Shown in pieces: positions 1-7,350 of a stretch of DNA of 12,637 nucleotides. The stretch comes from an uncultured Collinsella sp. Lineage in GTDB: Bacteria; Actinomycetota; Coriobacteriia; Coriobacteriales; Coriobacteriaceae. Below the pieces are notes generated by a model that was given only the letters and a program-made list of their open reading frames with translations, made no database searches and was not told the origin of the DNA. The translations under genes were made by a program, and so were the position numbers. The stretch is from positions 1 through 12,637 of the forward strand of contig USGN01000017.1 in assembly GCA_900554255.1 (NCBI GenBank), given 5' to 3'. Within the stretch, counting starts at the first letter, position 1. Every line of letters begins with the position of its first letter.

Positions 1-186
1 TCAAGAAGTATTTGATTTTCTCGGTAGACGGCAGATGGGCATGCCGGTCACAAATTTCGACCCCACCCGTATACCGCATTTGTTGCATACTCATATGAAA
101 GGAAAGGGTCGCTCACCAAAGCGTATCCCTCACCAAGACTCAAAGTCATCATGTTGGAAAATGCTCATCTGTCGGAAGGAGTCGCT

Positions 187-1197
187 GTGGCAAAACAGCG
201 CGTTACGATCGCAGACGTCGCTCGAGAGGCGGGAACCTCGACGGCAAGCGTCTCGTATTACCTCAACGACAAACGAGAAAAACTTAGCGAAAAGACGCAG
301 AACAAAATCGCGCGCGTCATTAAGGAACTCGGATACGTTCCCAATGCCCAGGCGCAAACGCTCACCGGCAAACAAACCCACGTCATCGCCATCATCATTT
401 TGGATAACACCAACAAATGGGCGGGGCTCGTTCTCAATGGCATGGAGCAGGTCATGCTCCCCGCGGGCTACCAGACGGTCGTTTGCACGAGCAACTTTAA
501 CCCCGAGACCGAGCTCATGTACGTCGACAAGATGCTCTCGCTGGGCGTCGATGGCTTTATCATCCAACCCACGGCAAATTTCAAAGCCGTCCACGACCGC
601 ATTAGGCGCGCCGGCAAGCCGGTCGTCTTCTTCGACGCTGCCATCTATAGCCCGGGCACCAGCTGGATTAAAACCAACCTCTACGACGGCGTGTACAACG
701 CCACGCAGGCGCTTCTCGATGCCGGCTACGAAGATTTCTTTTCCATCGCCGCCAACATGACCGAAATGCGCACCCGCATGGAGCGTTTCCAGGGATATGC
801 CGAGGCGCTAGCCGCGAATGGACAGCTCTACAAAGCCATCCCCATCGATCACAACAAGCCGTCAATCAACGAGCTCACCGAATACTTTAAATACAAGTTC
901 AACCCCGCCAAGCGCACGCTCATCTTCGTGCAAAACCAATGGGCACTTCCGCGCGTCTACAAGGCGCTTCAGCCCATGGTCCATCTGCTCCCACAGCAAA
1001 TCGGCCTTTTGGGACTCAACTGCGAAGACTGGACCAACCTCACCACGCCGACCGTTTCTACCATCATCGAGCCCGTCGACCAGGAAGGTCGCGAAGCAGC
1101 CGAAATGCTGCTCGCCCTACTTGACGGTAGCAGCGAACCCGGCGAGCAGCGCATTCTCGAGTGCAAGCTCAACTGGCTCGACTCCACCTCGATCTAG
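187..1197 (+). CDS. LacI-family transcriptional regulator
   Basis: This is a 336-aa sugar-repressor-type regulator. The N-terminus (about residues 5-50) is a LacI helix-turn-helix with the motif VTIADVAREAGTSTASVSYY, followed by the hinge-like stretch ELGYVPNAQAQTL. Residues from about 62 to the end form a periplasmic-binding-protein-like effector domain (VIAIIILDN, LGVDGFIIQPT, GKPVVFFD, IGLLGLN). The start is placed at GTG 187 because GGAAGGA (174-180) lies 6 nt upstream and the protein then begins MAKQRVTIADVA, typical of the family. An in-frame ATG at 151 would add 12 residues and has no good ribosome-binding site. The effector and target are unknown: no sugar transporter or hydrolase lies in the window, so its regulon is probably to the left or elsewhere. 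I found no convincing promoter in the 186 bases upstream. The family is certain; the ligand cannot be read from the sequence. Confidence 0.93.
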   Translation: MAKQRVTIADVAREAGTSTASVSYYLNDKREKLSEKTQNKIARVIKELGYVPNAQAQTLTGKQTHVIAIIILDNTNKWAGLVLNGMEQVMLPAGYQTVVCTSNFNPETELMYVDKMLSLGVDGFIIQPTANFKAVHDRIRRAGKPVVFFDAAIYSPGTSWIKTNLYDGVYNATQALLDAGYEDFFSIAANMTEMRTRMERFQGYAEALAANGQLYKAIPIDHNKPSINELTEYFKYKFNPAKRTLIFVQNQWALPRVYKALQPMVHLLPQQIGLLGLNCEDWTNLTTPTVSTIIEPVDQEGREAAEMLLALLDGSSEPGEQRILECKLNWLDSTSI

Positions 1198-1316
1198 ACC
1201 GCGGGATAAATGAATCAGTAACGTCTATCCCAAATCTTGAGTATTTGTTCGACAAAACGGCCTCTGCCAGCTCCTGCTAGACTGGTAGACTCCCAACCGT
1301 CCATCCAGGAGCCTCC

Positions 1317-2300
1317 ATGTCGCGCAAGTCCGCCTACAAGCAAGTACTTTCCATCGGCACCGCCGTGGTGCTGGGGTTTGCGCTGTTTACGGGGTCGCTT
1401 GATGGAGCGCCCAAGCTGCTGTCGCCGCAAAGTGACGAGCAGGCGGCGGCTCTGGCCGAGAAACAAAACGAGAGTCCCAGCCGCACCGACGACGAGACAG
1501 CCCTGGTTGCCCGACTCGAATCGGGAACAGCGAGCTCCTCGGACTCTCAAAACAGCCAGGATGCTGGCGATGGCCCCGATTCCGCCGCGACCGACACCGG
1601 TGACGACGCCTCCGAGGACAGTGCCGCCACCCCCATCGACGAGGTCGAAAACCCCGATCTCGACCGGGCCCGCGGCGTATATCTCAGCAGTATTCCCGAC
1701 TACGCCGGCAACCCCTACGTTGCCTTGCGCGCCGACAGCACGCACCCGCTCGGCACGCCGTCATTCACGCTCGATGAATACGTGCGTGCCACAGAAGAGG
1801 GCTGCTTTAAGAAGTTCTCCAAGCTCGACAGCTTGGGCCGCACCCGCAAAGCGCTCGCCTGCGTGGGCCCCGAATCGCTTGGTCAAGGCGAGCGCGGCGA
1901 TATCTCGCGCATCCACCCCGCCGGCTGGCACCAGCAGCGCTACGACTTTATTCCAGGCCAGAGCCTGTACAACCGCTGCCACCTTATCGCTTGGTCGCTC
2001 TGCGGCGAAAACGCCAACCGCAAAAATCTCCTCACCGGCACGCGTTATCTCAACGAGACAGGCATGCTACCGTTTGAAGAGCAGATTCTCAACTACATCC
2101 GCGAAACGGGCAACCACGTGCTCTACCGCGTCACGCCCATGTATAACGAAGAGGAACTTGTCTGCCGTGGCGTGCGCCTTGAGGCTCAATCGGTCGAGGA
2201 CCACGGCAAGACCCTCTGCTTCCACGTATATTGCTATAACCTACAGCCGCACGTGCAGGTCGACTACGCCACCGGCCGCAACCAGGCATCCGGAGACTAG
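1317..2300 (+). CDS. Secreted/anchored DNA/RNA non-specific endonuclease (EndA-like)
   Basis: This 327-aa protein has three parts. Residues 1-30 are a short basic start plus a hydrophobic segment (signal peptide or anchor). Residues about 36-115 are an acidic, Ser/Thr/Asp-rich low-complexity linker. Residues about 117-320 are a beta-beta-alpha-metal nuclease of the streptococcal DNA-entry/EndA-like family. The active-site stretch reads YNRCHLIAWSL, with the general-base His at 222, and is followed by KNLLTGTRYLN. Asn237 and Asn246 have the same 9-residue spacing as the metal-site asparagines of EndA as I remember them. The later block GNHVLYRVTPMY is also typical. AGGAG (1307-1311) sits 5 nt before the ATG. 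The likely role is degradation of extracellular nucleic acid for nutrients, or DNA processing; no competence genes are visible. It follows the LacI gene by 119 nt with no clear terminator, so co-transcription is possible. Confidence 0.88.
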   Translation: MSRKSAYKQVLSIGTAVVLGFALFTGSLDGAPKLLSPQSDEQAAALAEKQNESPSRTDDETALVARLESGTASSSDSQNSQDAGDGPDSAATDTGDDASEDSAATPIDEVENPDLDRARGVYLSSIPDYAGNPYVALRADSTHPLGTPSFTLDEYVRATEEGCFKKFSKLDSLGRTRKALACVGPESLGQGERGDISRIHPAGWHQQRYDFIPGQSLYNRCHLIAWSLCGENANRKNLLTGTRYLNETGMLPFEEQILNYIRETGNHVLYRVTPMYNEEELVCRGVRLEAQSVEDHGKTLCFHVYCYNLQPHVQVDYATGRNQASGD

Positions 2301-2324
2301 TGCCGACCGCGCCGCCCGTAACCC

Positions 2325-2362
2325 AAAAAAATGATCCGTTTTCCTCCGTCCCCAAGGGATCA
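2325..2362 (-). terminator. Distal intrinsic terminator of the EF-G-like gene
   Basis: On the minus strand a 6-bp stem (TGATCC with GGATCA, plus positions 2357-2362 and 2332-2337) is followed directly by seven T residues (plus A-run 2325-2331). It lies just beyond the stronger hairpin at 2365-2396 and would act as a second, back-up stop. The stem is short and its loop long, so strength is uncertain. Confidence 0.5.
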
Positions 2363-2396
2363 AAAAGGGCCGCCCCGGTTACCCAGGGCGGCCCTT
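2362..2396 (-). terminator. Main intrinsic terminator of the EF-G-like gene
   Basis: This is a perfect 11-bp GC-rich stem: AAGGGCCGCCC at 2365-2375 pairs with GGGCGGCCCTT at 2386-2396, with a 10-nt loop. Read on the minus strand it is followed by a T-run (plus A residues 2362-2366). It lies 34 nt past the EF-G-like stop codon. The plus-strand nuclease gene converges on it and may also use the hairpin, but the plus-strand T tail is only two bases. Confidence 0.85.
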
Positions 2397-2430
2397 GCAT
2401 CGGCATGCATGTTGCAGGCAAAACCACGCG

Positions 2431-4506
2431 TTACTTGGCGCGGCCCTCCTCATAGCGCTCGACCAGCTTGGCCTGAACGTCATAAGGCACCTGCTCATAG
2501 CCTGCGGGCTTCATGGTAAAGTCACCCGTGCCGCGCGTGATAGAGCGCAGGCGCGTCGAGTAATCCGTCAGCTCGGCCAGCGGCGCCTGGGCAATAACCA
2601 CGGTATCGCCGCGCTCATCGGTCTCCATGCCCGTCACGCGACCGCGCGATGCCGAGATGTCGCCCATCACGGCGCCGGCGTAGCTCTCGGGGATAGTCAC
2701 CGTGATTTCCTCGATGGGCTCCAGCACCACCGGGTCGGCATCGGCGCATGCCTTGCGCAGGCCGATGCGAGCCGCCGCGCGGAACGCCATCTCGTTGGAG
2801 TCGACGCTGTGATACGAGCCGTCGTACACAGCAACGCGAATGCCCGTGAGCGGATAGCCGGCAATGATGCCGTCCTTCATGGTCTCCTGGACGCCCTTGT
2901 CCACGGCGGGGATCAGCGAGCGCGGAATGCGGCCGCCCACGACCTCGTCCACAAACTCATAGCCGTCGCTCGTGCCGTCGGGCCCAATGAGCGGCTCCAC
3001 GCGCAGCCAGCAGTCGCCGTACTGACCGGCGCCGCCGGTCTGCTTCTTATGGCGGCCCTGGGCACTTGCCGTACGGCGAATGGTCTCGCGATACGGAATG
3101 CGGATCGGCACGCTCTTGGCCACGACTTTGGTGCGATCCTCCAAACGGTTGAGCAGCACCGAAACCTGCGCCTCACCCACCGCCGAAATGATGGTCTGGC
3201 CAGTCTCCTCGTCACGATCGATGCTCATGGTCGGATCAGCCTTGCACGCCTTCTCGATAAACGTATAGAGCTTCTCTTCGTCGCCACGGTTCTCGGCCTC
3301 GATGGCAATGCGGTACTGCGAGTTGGGGAACTTAAACGCCGCAGCCTCGACCTTGCCGGTAATGGAGAGCGTGTCACCCGTCTCTGCCGCCAGCTTGGGA
3401 GCCACGATGATATCGCCGGCATAAGCGTGGCCGACCTCGGTCATGTCACGGCCGCACATCACATACAGGTGGGCCAGACGATCGCTCTTGCGGGTACGCG
3501 CGTTGATCAGCTCAAGACCCGGCTCAAGCGTACCCGTCAGCACCTTGATAAAGCTGATGCGACCCTGCTGCGGATCGGCCAACGTCTTAAACACAAACGC
3601 CACCGGGCGGTCATCGTCACTCGAGATCTTAAGCGAATCGCCGTCGATGAGCGGCATCTCGCCGTAGTCCGTCGGCGCCGGGAAGTACGTGGCGATGTCG
3701 TCCATCAGCGAGTTGACGCCCTGCTCCTTAATGCAATCGCCCGCAAAGACCGGCACAAAGATGCGCTCGGCAATCGCCTTCGACAGCAGGCCTTCAAGCT
3801 CCTCCTGCGTCAGCGTCTCCTCGCCTTCCAAGTACTTCATCATCAGTTCGTCGTCAGCCTCGGCCACCAGCTCGCACAGATGGTCATGGGCTTCCTCGGC
3901 CTGGGCACGATACTCCTCGGGAATCTCCGACTCAACTGCCTCGGTGCCGTTGCAGTGGCGCGCCTTCATACGCACCAGGTCGATAATGCCGTCAAAGTCC
4001 TCGCCCTCGCCCCAGGGAAGGGTCACGGCGCCCAGGCGCGTGCCAAAGCGCTCTTGCAGCAGATCCATCGTGGTCGCAAAGCTGGCCTCGGAGCGCGACA
4101 GGCGGTTTACGAACACCGCACGCGCCAGGCGCAGGTCCTCGGCGGCATACCAGAGCTTAACCGTCGTAGGCTGCGGGCCGGCCTCGGCGTCGACCACGAA
4201 CAGCGCCGTCTCGCAAACGCTCATCGCAGCAAAGGCGTCGCCGATAAAATCGGGGTAGCACGGGGCATCGAGCACATTGATGCGCGCGCCCTTCCAGTCG
4301 ATCGGCGCGATGGTCGTCGAGATGGAAAATGCACGCTTGACCTCTTCGGGGTCATAGTCGAGCGTGGGCTTGGTGCCGTCGTGGCCGCCCAGGCGGGCGG
4401 TCTTGCCGGAAAGGTGGAGCATGGCCTCGGCGAGTGAAGTCTTGCCCACCCCGCCTTGGCCTACGAGCACCACGTTCCTTACGTTACCGGTCTTGGGAGC
4501 ACCCAT
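2431..4506 (-). CDS. Elongation factor G-like protein (EF-G2 type) with degenerate G domain
   Basis: This 691-aa protein is colinear with EF-G: a G domain (about 8-270), domain II (about 300-390), then domains III-V, with the blocks AQGRHKKQTGGAGQYGDC, IIAGYPLTGIRVAVYDGSYH and the C-terminal RGTGDF. The start is ATG 4506, with AAGGAGG (4512-4518) 5 nt upstream. An in-frame ATG at 4617 would add an untypical tail. The P-loop GQGGVGKTS (16-24) is intact. However, the G3 motif reads DAPCYPDF (80-87), lacking the usual catalytic His, and the guanine-specificity motif NKxD reads NRLS (134-137). It therefore resembles the accessory FusA2/EF-G-like family of actinobacteria, not the housekeeping factor. 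Its role in translation is not established, and GTP preference is doubtful from sequence. It stands alone between two terminators with its own upstream region. Confidence 0.9.
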   Translation of the reverse strand: MGAPKTGNVRNVVLVGQGGVGKTSLAEAMLHLSGKTARLGGHDGTKPTLDYDPEEVKRAFSISTTIAPIDWKGARINVLDAPCYPDFIGDAFAAMSVCETALFVVDAEAGPQPTTVKLWYAAEDLRLARAVFVNRLSRSEASFATTMDLLQERFGTRLGAVTLPWGEGEDFDGIIDLVRMKARHCNGTEAVESEIPEEYRAQAEEAHDHLCELVAEADDELMMKYLEGEETLTQEELEGLLSKAIAERIFVPVFAGDCIKEQGVNSLMDDIATYFPAPTDYGEMPLIDGDSLKISSDDDRPVAFVFKTLADPQQGRISFIKVLTGTLEPGLELINARTRKSDRLAHLYVMCGRDMTEVGHAYAGDIIVAPKLAAETGDTLSITGKVEAAAFKFPNSQYRIAIEAENRGDEEKLYTFIEKACKADPTMSIDRDEETGQTIISAVGEAQVSVLLNRLEDRTKVVAKSVPIRIPYRETIRRTASAQGRHKKQTGGAGQYGDCWLRVEPLIGPDGTSDGYEFVDEVVGGRIPRSLIPAVDKGVQETMKDGIIAGYPLTGIRVAVYDGSYHSVDSNEMAFRAAARIGLRKACADADPVVLEPIEEITVTIPESYAGAVMGDISASRGRVTGMETDERGDTVVIAQAPLAELTDYSTRLRSITRGTGDFTMKPAGYEQVPYDVQAKLVERYEEGRAK

Positions 4507-4680
4507 GATGACCTCCTTGCAGGGCCGCGCGCAATGCGCGACGCCAACGGGGAGAGTTCGCGGTCGGTGCCATCCCGGGAGCAGCATGGTCGGCAGCCGA
4601 GCCGACTCACCCTCCAAATGTCCTATGCCACCACCCTACCCTCACGGGCGGCTGTCCATGCATACCTTTCGGCGCACGTA

Positions 4681-4709
4681 TGAATACAGGCGGCGAGAGG
4701 AAGAGACAA
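4681..4709 (-). promoter_or_regulatory. Candidate promoter of the EF-G-like gene
   Basis: On the minus strand, TTGTCT (plus 4704-4709) and TATTCA (plus 4681-4686) are separated by exactly 17 nt. Matches to the sigma-70 consensus are only moderate. It would give an untranslated leader of about 165 nt, which contains GC-rich self-complementary stretches, such as GTCGGC with GCCGAC around 4590-4610. I see no recognised riboswitch there. Confidence 0.4.
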
Positions 4710-4740
4710 GCGTGTGAGGCGATTATTGAACCCCGTCGAT

Positions 4741-4782
4741 GCAAACAAAAGCCGCCACAGACCGTAAGACCTGCGGCGGCTT
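4741..4782 (-). terminator. Intrinsic terminator of the amino-acid ABC operon
   Basis: The stem pairs 4749-4760 with 4771-4782: AAGCCGCC with GGCGGCTT, one mismatch, then CAG with CTG, and a 10-nt loop. On the minus strand it is followed by the U-rich tail TTTTGTTTGC. It lies about 35 nt beyond the ATPase stop codon and closes the operon. Confidence 0.85.
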
Positions 4783-4815
4783 CGCCTCAATTAATAGTTG
4801 AGTAAATACCTGAGC

Positions 4816-5580
4816 CTACCCCTCGATACGGCTCAAGAACTCACGGGTACGTTGCTCACGCGGGTGATTGATAACCTGCTCGGCCGGACCCTCCTCGACA
4901 ATGCGGCCTCCGTCCATAAAGACCACGCGATCGGCAACATCGCGCGCAAACTGCATCGCGTGGGTCACGATCACCATCGTCATATTCTGCGCGGCAAGGT
5001 CTTTAATGACACGCAGCACCTCGGCCGTTAGCTCGGGATCGAGCGCCGAGGTCGGCTCGTCAAAGAACAGGATCTCCGGGTCGAGCGCCAAGGCGCGGGC
5101 GATACTCACGCGCTGCTGCTGGCCGCCCGAAAGCTCACACGGCACCTTGTTCTCGTTGCCCACAAGCCCCATCTGAGCAATCAATTCATGCGCACGAGCT
5201 TCCGCCTGCTCGCGCGGGCGCTTAAGCACGCGAATCGGCGCGTCGATGATGTTTTTCATCACGGTATAGTGCGGGAACAGGTTGTAATTTTGGAACACCA
5301 GGCCGAATCGCGAGCGCGCCTGTTTGGGCACATCGCCCTTCGCATAGACCGCGCCCGAACCCGCATCCGTCGCAACGGCAAGGTCACCAAACGAGAGCGA
5401 GCCACCGTCGAGTGTCTCGAGCAGCGTGGCACACCGCAGCAGCGTGGACTTGCCGCCACCCGAAGGCCCGATAATCGCCACGACCTCGCCACGCTTGACC
5501 TCGAGCGAGATATCCCTGAGCACCTCATTGCCGCCAAACGCCTTGCGCGCGTTCGCTATATTCATTACCGAATTAATCAT
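4816..5580 (-). CDS. Polar amino-acid ABC transporter, ATP-binding protein
   Basis: This 254-aa ATPase of the GlnQ/HisP class energises uptake through the neighbouring permease. It has Walker A GPSGGGKST (38-46), the Q-loop region VFQNYNLFPHYTV, signature LSGGQQQR, Walker B EILFFDEPTSALD and the switch histidine in VTHAMQFA, so all catalytic elements are intact. The start is ATG 5580, which overlaps the last codons of the permease (stop at 5573-5575) by 8 nt. With only a weak GGA upstream, translation is probably coupled to the permease. It is the last gene of the operon, followed by a terminator. The acidic/polar segment TDAGSGAVYAKGDVP is a slightly extended loop before the Q-loop. The substrate cannot be read from the ATPase. 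Confidence 0.95.
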   Translation of the reverse strand: MINSVMNIANARKAFGGNEVLRDISLEVKRGEVVAIIGPSGGGKSTLLRCATLLETLDGGSLSFGDLAVATDAGSGAVYAKGDVPKQARSRFGLVFQNYNLFPHYTVMKNIIDAPIRVLKRPREQAEARAHELIAQMGLVGNENKVPCELSGGQQQRVSIARALALDPEILFFDEPTSALDPELTAEVLRVIKDLAAQNMTMVIVTHAMQFARDVADRVVFMDGGRIVEEGPAEQVINHPREQRTREFLSRIEG

Positions 5581-6226
5581 GGTAGTAATCCAATTTTTTC
5601 TCGGCGGCGCCCAGCAGCATCTCGACCACAAAGTTAAAGACCCAGTAGATCAACGCCGCAATCGCAAACGGCACCATGCTCACTTGCGAGGCGACCAGCG
5701 CCTTGGCCGTCGAGAACATCTCACCCACGCCAATGGCAAACGCCAGCGACGTGTCCTTGACCAGCGTGATGATCTCGTTGCCCATCGCCGGCAGAATACG
5801 CTTGGCGACCTGCGGCATCACGATATACAGAAACGTCTGCACGCGCGAATAGCCCAGCACCTCGGCAGCCTCGTATTGACCGCGCGGAATGGACTGCAAG
5901 CCCGAGCGATAGATCTCGGCAAAGTAACCGGCGTAGTTGATGATGAACGCCACGACGCACGCCGTCCACTTGGAATCGGGCGTGAGCAAAATGCCAAACA
6001 CGTAGTACGGGGCAAAGTAGATGGCAAACATCTGCAGCATGAGCGGCGTACCGCGCATGACCGAAATGTAGATGCGCGCAATCCAGCGAAGCGGCACGAT
6101 TTTGCTCATGCGCATAAACGCCACGGGAATTCCCAGCGGAATCGACCCGAGCAGCGTCAACACAAACAGCTGCAAACTGACCAAGAATCCCTGGCCAAGC
6201 ATCTGCATCATGACCTGAATAGACAA
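5573..6226 (-). CDS. Polar amino-acid ABC transporter, permease (HisM/GlnP type)
   Basis: This 217-aa membrane protein has about five hydrophobic segments, for example LFVLTLLGSIPLGIPVAF near the N-terminus and FAIAALIYWVFNFVVEML near the C-terminus. Its cytoplasmic EAA loop reads EAAEVLGYSRVQTFLYIVMPQ, which docks the ATPase. The stretch RGTPLMLQMF is typical of the His/Glu/Gln permease family. The start is taken as TTG 6226, because AAGGAGAAGG (minus strand, plus 6231-6240) lies immediately upstream; the next in-frame ATG (6211) has no such site. Only one permease gene is present, so the transporter probably uses a homodimer. It is separated from the binding-protein gene by 139 nt containing a long hairpin, and overlaps the ATPase gene. 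Confidence 0.93.
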   Translation of the reverse strand: MSIQVMMQMLGQGFLVSLQLFVLTLLGSIPLGIPVAFMRMSKIVPLRWIARIYISVMRGTPLMLQMFAIYFAPYYVFGILLTPDSKWTACVVAFIINYAGYFAEIYRSGLQSIPRGQYEAAEVLGYSRVQTFLYIVMPQVAKRILPAMGNEIITLVKDTSLAFAIGVGEMFSTAKALVASQVSMVPFAIAALIYWVFNFVVEMLLGAAEKKLDYYHD

Positions 6227-6265
6227 CCTACCTTCTCCTTCGCAGCAACAGAACGGCTGATCTTA

Positions 6266-6376
6266 TTCTCAAATAGGCACAGTGCCCAAGATTGCGAGCG
6301 ACAAGCCCGACGAAGCGTACTTTGGTACGCGAGGAGGGTTGGAGCCGCAAGGTTGGGTGCTGTGGCTATTTGAGAA
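6266..6376. repeat. 111-nt extended imperfect palindrome between binding-protein and permease genes
   Basis: The outer arms TTCTCAAATAG (6266-6276) and CTATTTGAGAA (6366-6376) pair perfectly. Pairing continues inward through CACAG/CTGTG, CCCAA/TTGGG and TTGCG/CGCAA to an apical stem GCGTAC (6315-6320) and GTACGC (6325-6330) with loop TTTG. The arms are centred on the same point, so the entire segment folds as one hairpin. The right arm contains the stop codon and last codons of the binding-protein gene. There is no T-run on either strand, so it is not a simple terminator. It could be a mRNA-stabilising or partial-termination element that makes binding protein exceed permease, or a short mobile palindrome (REP/MITE-like). 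Confidence 0.8.
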
Positions 6377-7226
6377 CCCAGTTGTCGAAGGACAGGCCGT
6401 AGCTCGCGTACTTGTCGCACAGGTCCTTGACCGTGCCGTCCTCGTAGAGCGCCTTGAGCGACTCGGTCACGGCGTCGGCCGACTTGGTGTCGCCCTTCTT
6501 AAAGCCGACGGCGTAGTGCTCGCTGGACAGCGGCTCATCAAGCTGCGTATAAGCATCGGGCTTGGCGGCAAACTGATACTGGGCAATCGAAAGGTCGCAA
6601 GCCACGGCATCGACCGCGCCGCTCTCGAGCTGCATAAAGGCCGTGTTGTACTCGCCGATCGTGTCGAGCGTGGCAAACGTCGCCGCCAGATCCTTCTGGT
6701 CACCCTCGAGCACATCCTGCGCAGCGGAATCGGTCTGCGTAATCACGGTCTTGCCGGCAAGATCGTCCCAGCTCTTGATACCCGCGTCCTTCTTGACCAC
6801 GAGCACCTGCTCGTTAAGCATGTAAGGCTCGGAGAACGTGTAGTCGTCCTCGCGACCCTCCATGGTAAAGCCGTTCCAGATGCAGTTGATGGCACCCGAG
6901 TTGAGCAGCGTATCCTTGGCATCCCAGTCGATGGCCTCGTATTTGACCTCCCAGCCCTGCTTATCGGCAACAGCCTTGGCCAGATCGAGATCAAAGCCGG
7001 TGTACTCGCCATCGTCGCCCACAAAGCCGTACGGAGGATAGGACTTATCAAAGCCCACCACGAGCTTCTTGGACTCCGCAGCGCCCTTCACGTCCTTGGC
7101 TGCAGCAGAACCGGCAGCGGAACCCTTGCCGGCACCACCGCCGCAACCGACAAGACCAAGGCCAAGCACCGTGGCGAGCGAGCCGGCTAGACCAACAAAC
7201 TGACGACGAGACATATCGGTGTTCAT
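6366..7226 (-). CDS. Amino-acid ABC transporter substrate-binding lipoprotein
   Basis: This 286-aa extracytoplasmic solute-binding protein (family 3, FliY/GlnH-like) is the first gene of the operon. The N-terminus has a twin-arginine-like SRRQF (Arg7, Arg8), a hydrophobic core and a lipobox LVGC with Cys28, suggesting a Tat-exported lipoprotein. A Gly/Ala/Ser linker follows. The mature domain carries KLVVGFDKSYPPYGFVG, YTGFDLDLAKAVA, IWNGFTMEGREDDYTFSEPY and DLAGKTVITQTDSAA, all standard for polar amino-acid binding. The start is ATG 7226, with AAGGGGGG 5 nt upstream; an ATG at 7247 has no site. Transcription likely starts from the promoter at 7283-7311 and is probably controlled by the palindromic operators there. 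The ligand is not predictable from the sequence alone; a polar amino acid is the family expectation. Confidence 0.95.
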   Translation of the reverse strand: MNTDMSRRQFVGLAGSLATVLGLGLVGCGGGAGKGSAAGSAAAKDVKGAAESKKLVVGFDKSYPPYGFVGDDGEYTGFDLDLAKAVADKQGWEVKYEAIDWDAKDTLLNSGAINCIWNGFTMEGREDDYTFSEPYMLNEQVLVVKKDAGIKSWDDLAGKTVITQTDSAAQDVLEGDQKDLAATFATLDTIGEYNTAFMQLESGAVDAVACDLSIAQYQFAAKPDAYTQLDEPLSSEHYAVGFKKGDTKSADAVTESLKALYEDGTVKDLCDKYASYGLSFDNWVLK

Positions 7227-7244
7227 GGTATCCCCCCTTGATGG

Positions 7245-7264
7245 CACTTTAGTTAAGTAAAGTG
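7245..7264. promoter_or_regulatory. Palindromic operator in the ABC-operon leader
   Basis: CACTTTAGTTAAGTAAAGTG is palindromic at 18 of 20 positions. It lies just downstream of the predicted transcription start and upstream of the ribosome-binding site. Its inner 18 bases match the cstA promoter palindrome at 11982-11999 in 15 positions, so both are probably bound by the same regulator. The regulator is unidentified. Confidence 0.7.
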
Positions 7265-7282
7265 AGTCGTGTAACGTTCAGA

Positions 7283-7311
7283 ATCATACACTTTAGTGAG
7301 ATGGAGTACAA
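7283..7311 (-). promoter_or_regulatory. Promoter of the amino-acid ABC operon
   Basis: On the minus strand, -35 TTGTAC (plus 7306-7311) and -10 TATGAT (plus 7283-7288, five of six consensus bases) are spaced by 17 nt. The predicted start of transcription is near 7276, giving a leader of about 50 nt that contains the palindrome at 7245-7264. Confidence 0.72.
7289..7298. promoter_or_regulatory. Second operator-like site inside the ABC-operon promoter spacer
   Basis: CACTTTAGTG lies between -35 and -10. On the minus strand it contains ACTAAAGT, the same half-site found just upstream of the cstA -10. Its centre is about 39 bp (close to four helical turns) from the centre of the palindrome at 7245-7264, which would suit cooperative repressor binding. 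Confidence 0.55.
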
Positions 7312-7350
7312 GGGAGGGTTTGCCCGCCGCGTGAGGGGTGTGGGGGTTAA

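Noticed and set aside
35..760. 241-codon plus-strand frame overlapping the LacI gene
   Set aside because: It is the +1 shadow of the regulator, Ser/Pro/Arg-rich, and ends inside it without any domain.
2395..4437. 680-codon open frame on the plus strand
   Set aside because: It is entirely antisense to the EF-G-like gene, has a His/Arg/Leu-biased composition and no recognisable domain.
5426..7190. Plus-strand open frames antisense to the ABC operon (5426-6373, 6282-7190)
   Set aside because: They mirror the well-supported ATPase, permease and binding-protein genes and have no ribosome-binding sites or motifs of their own.
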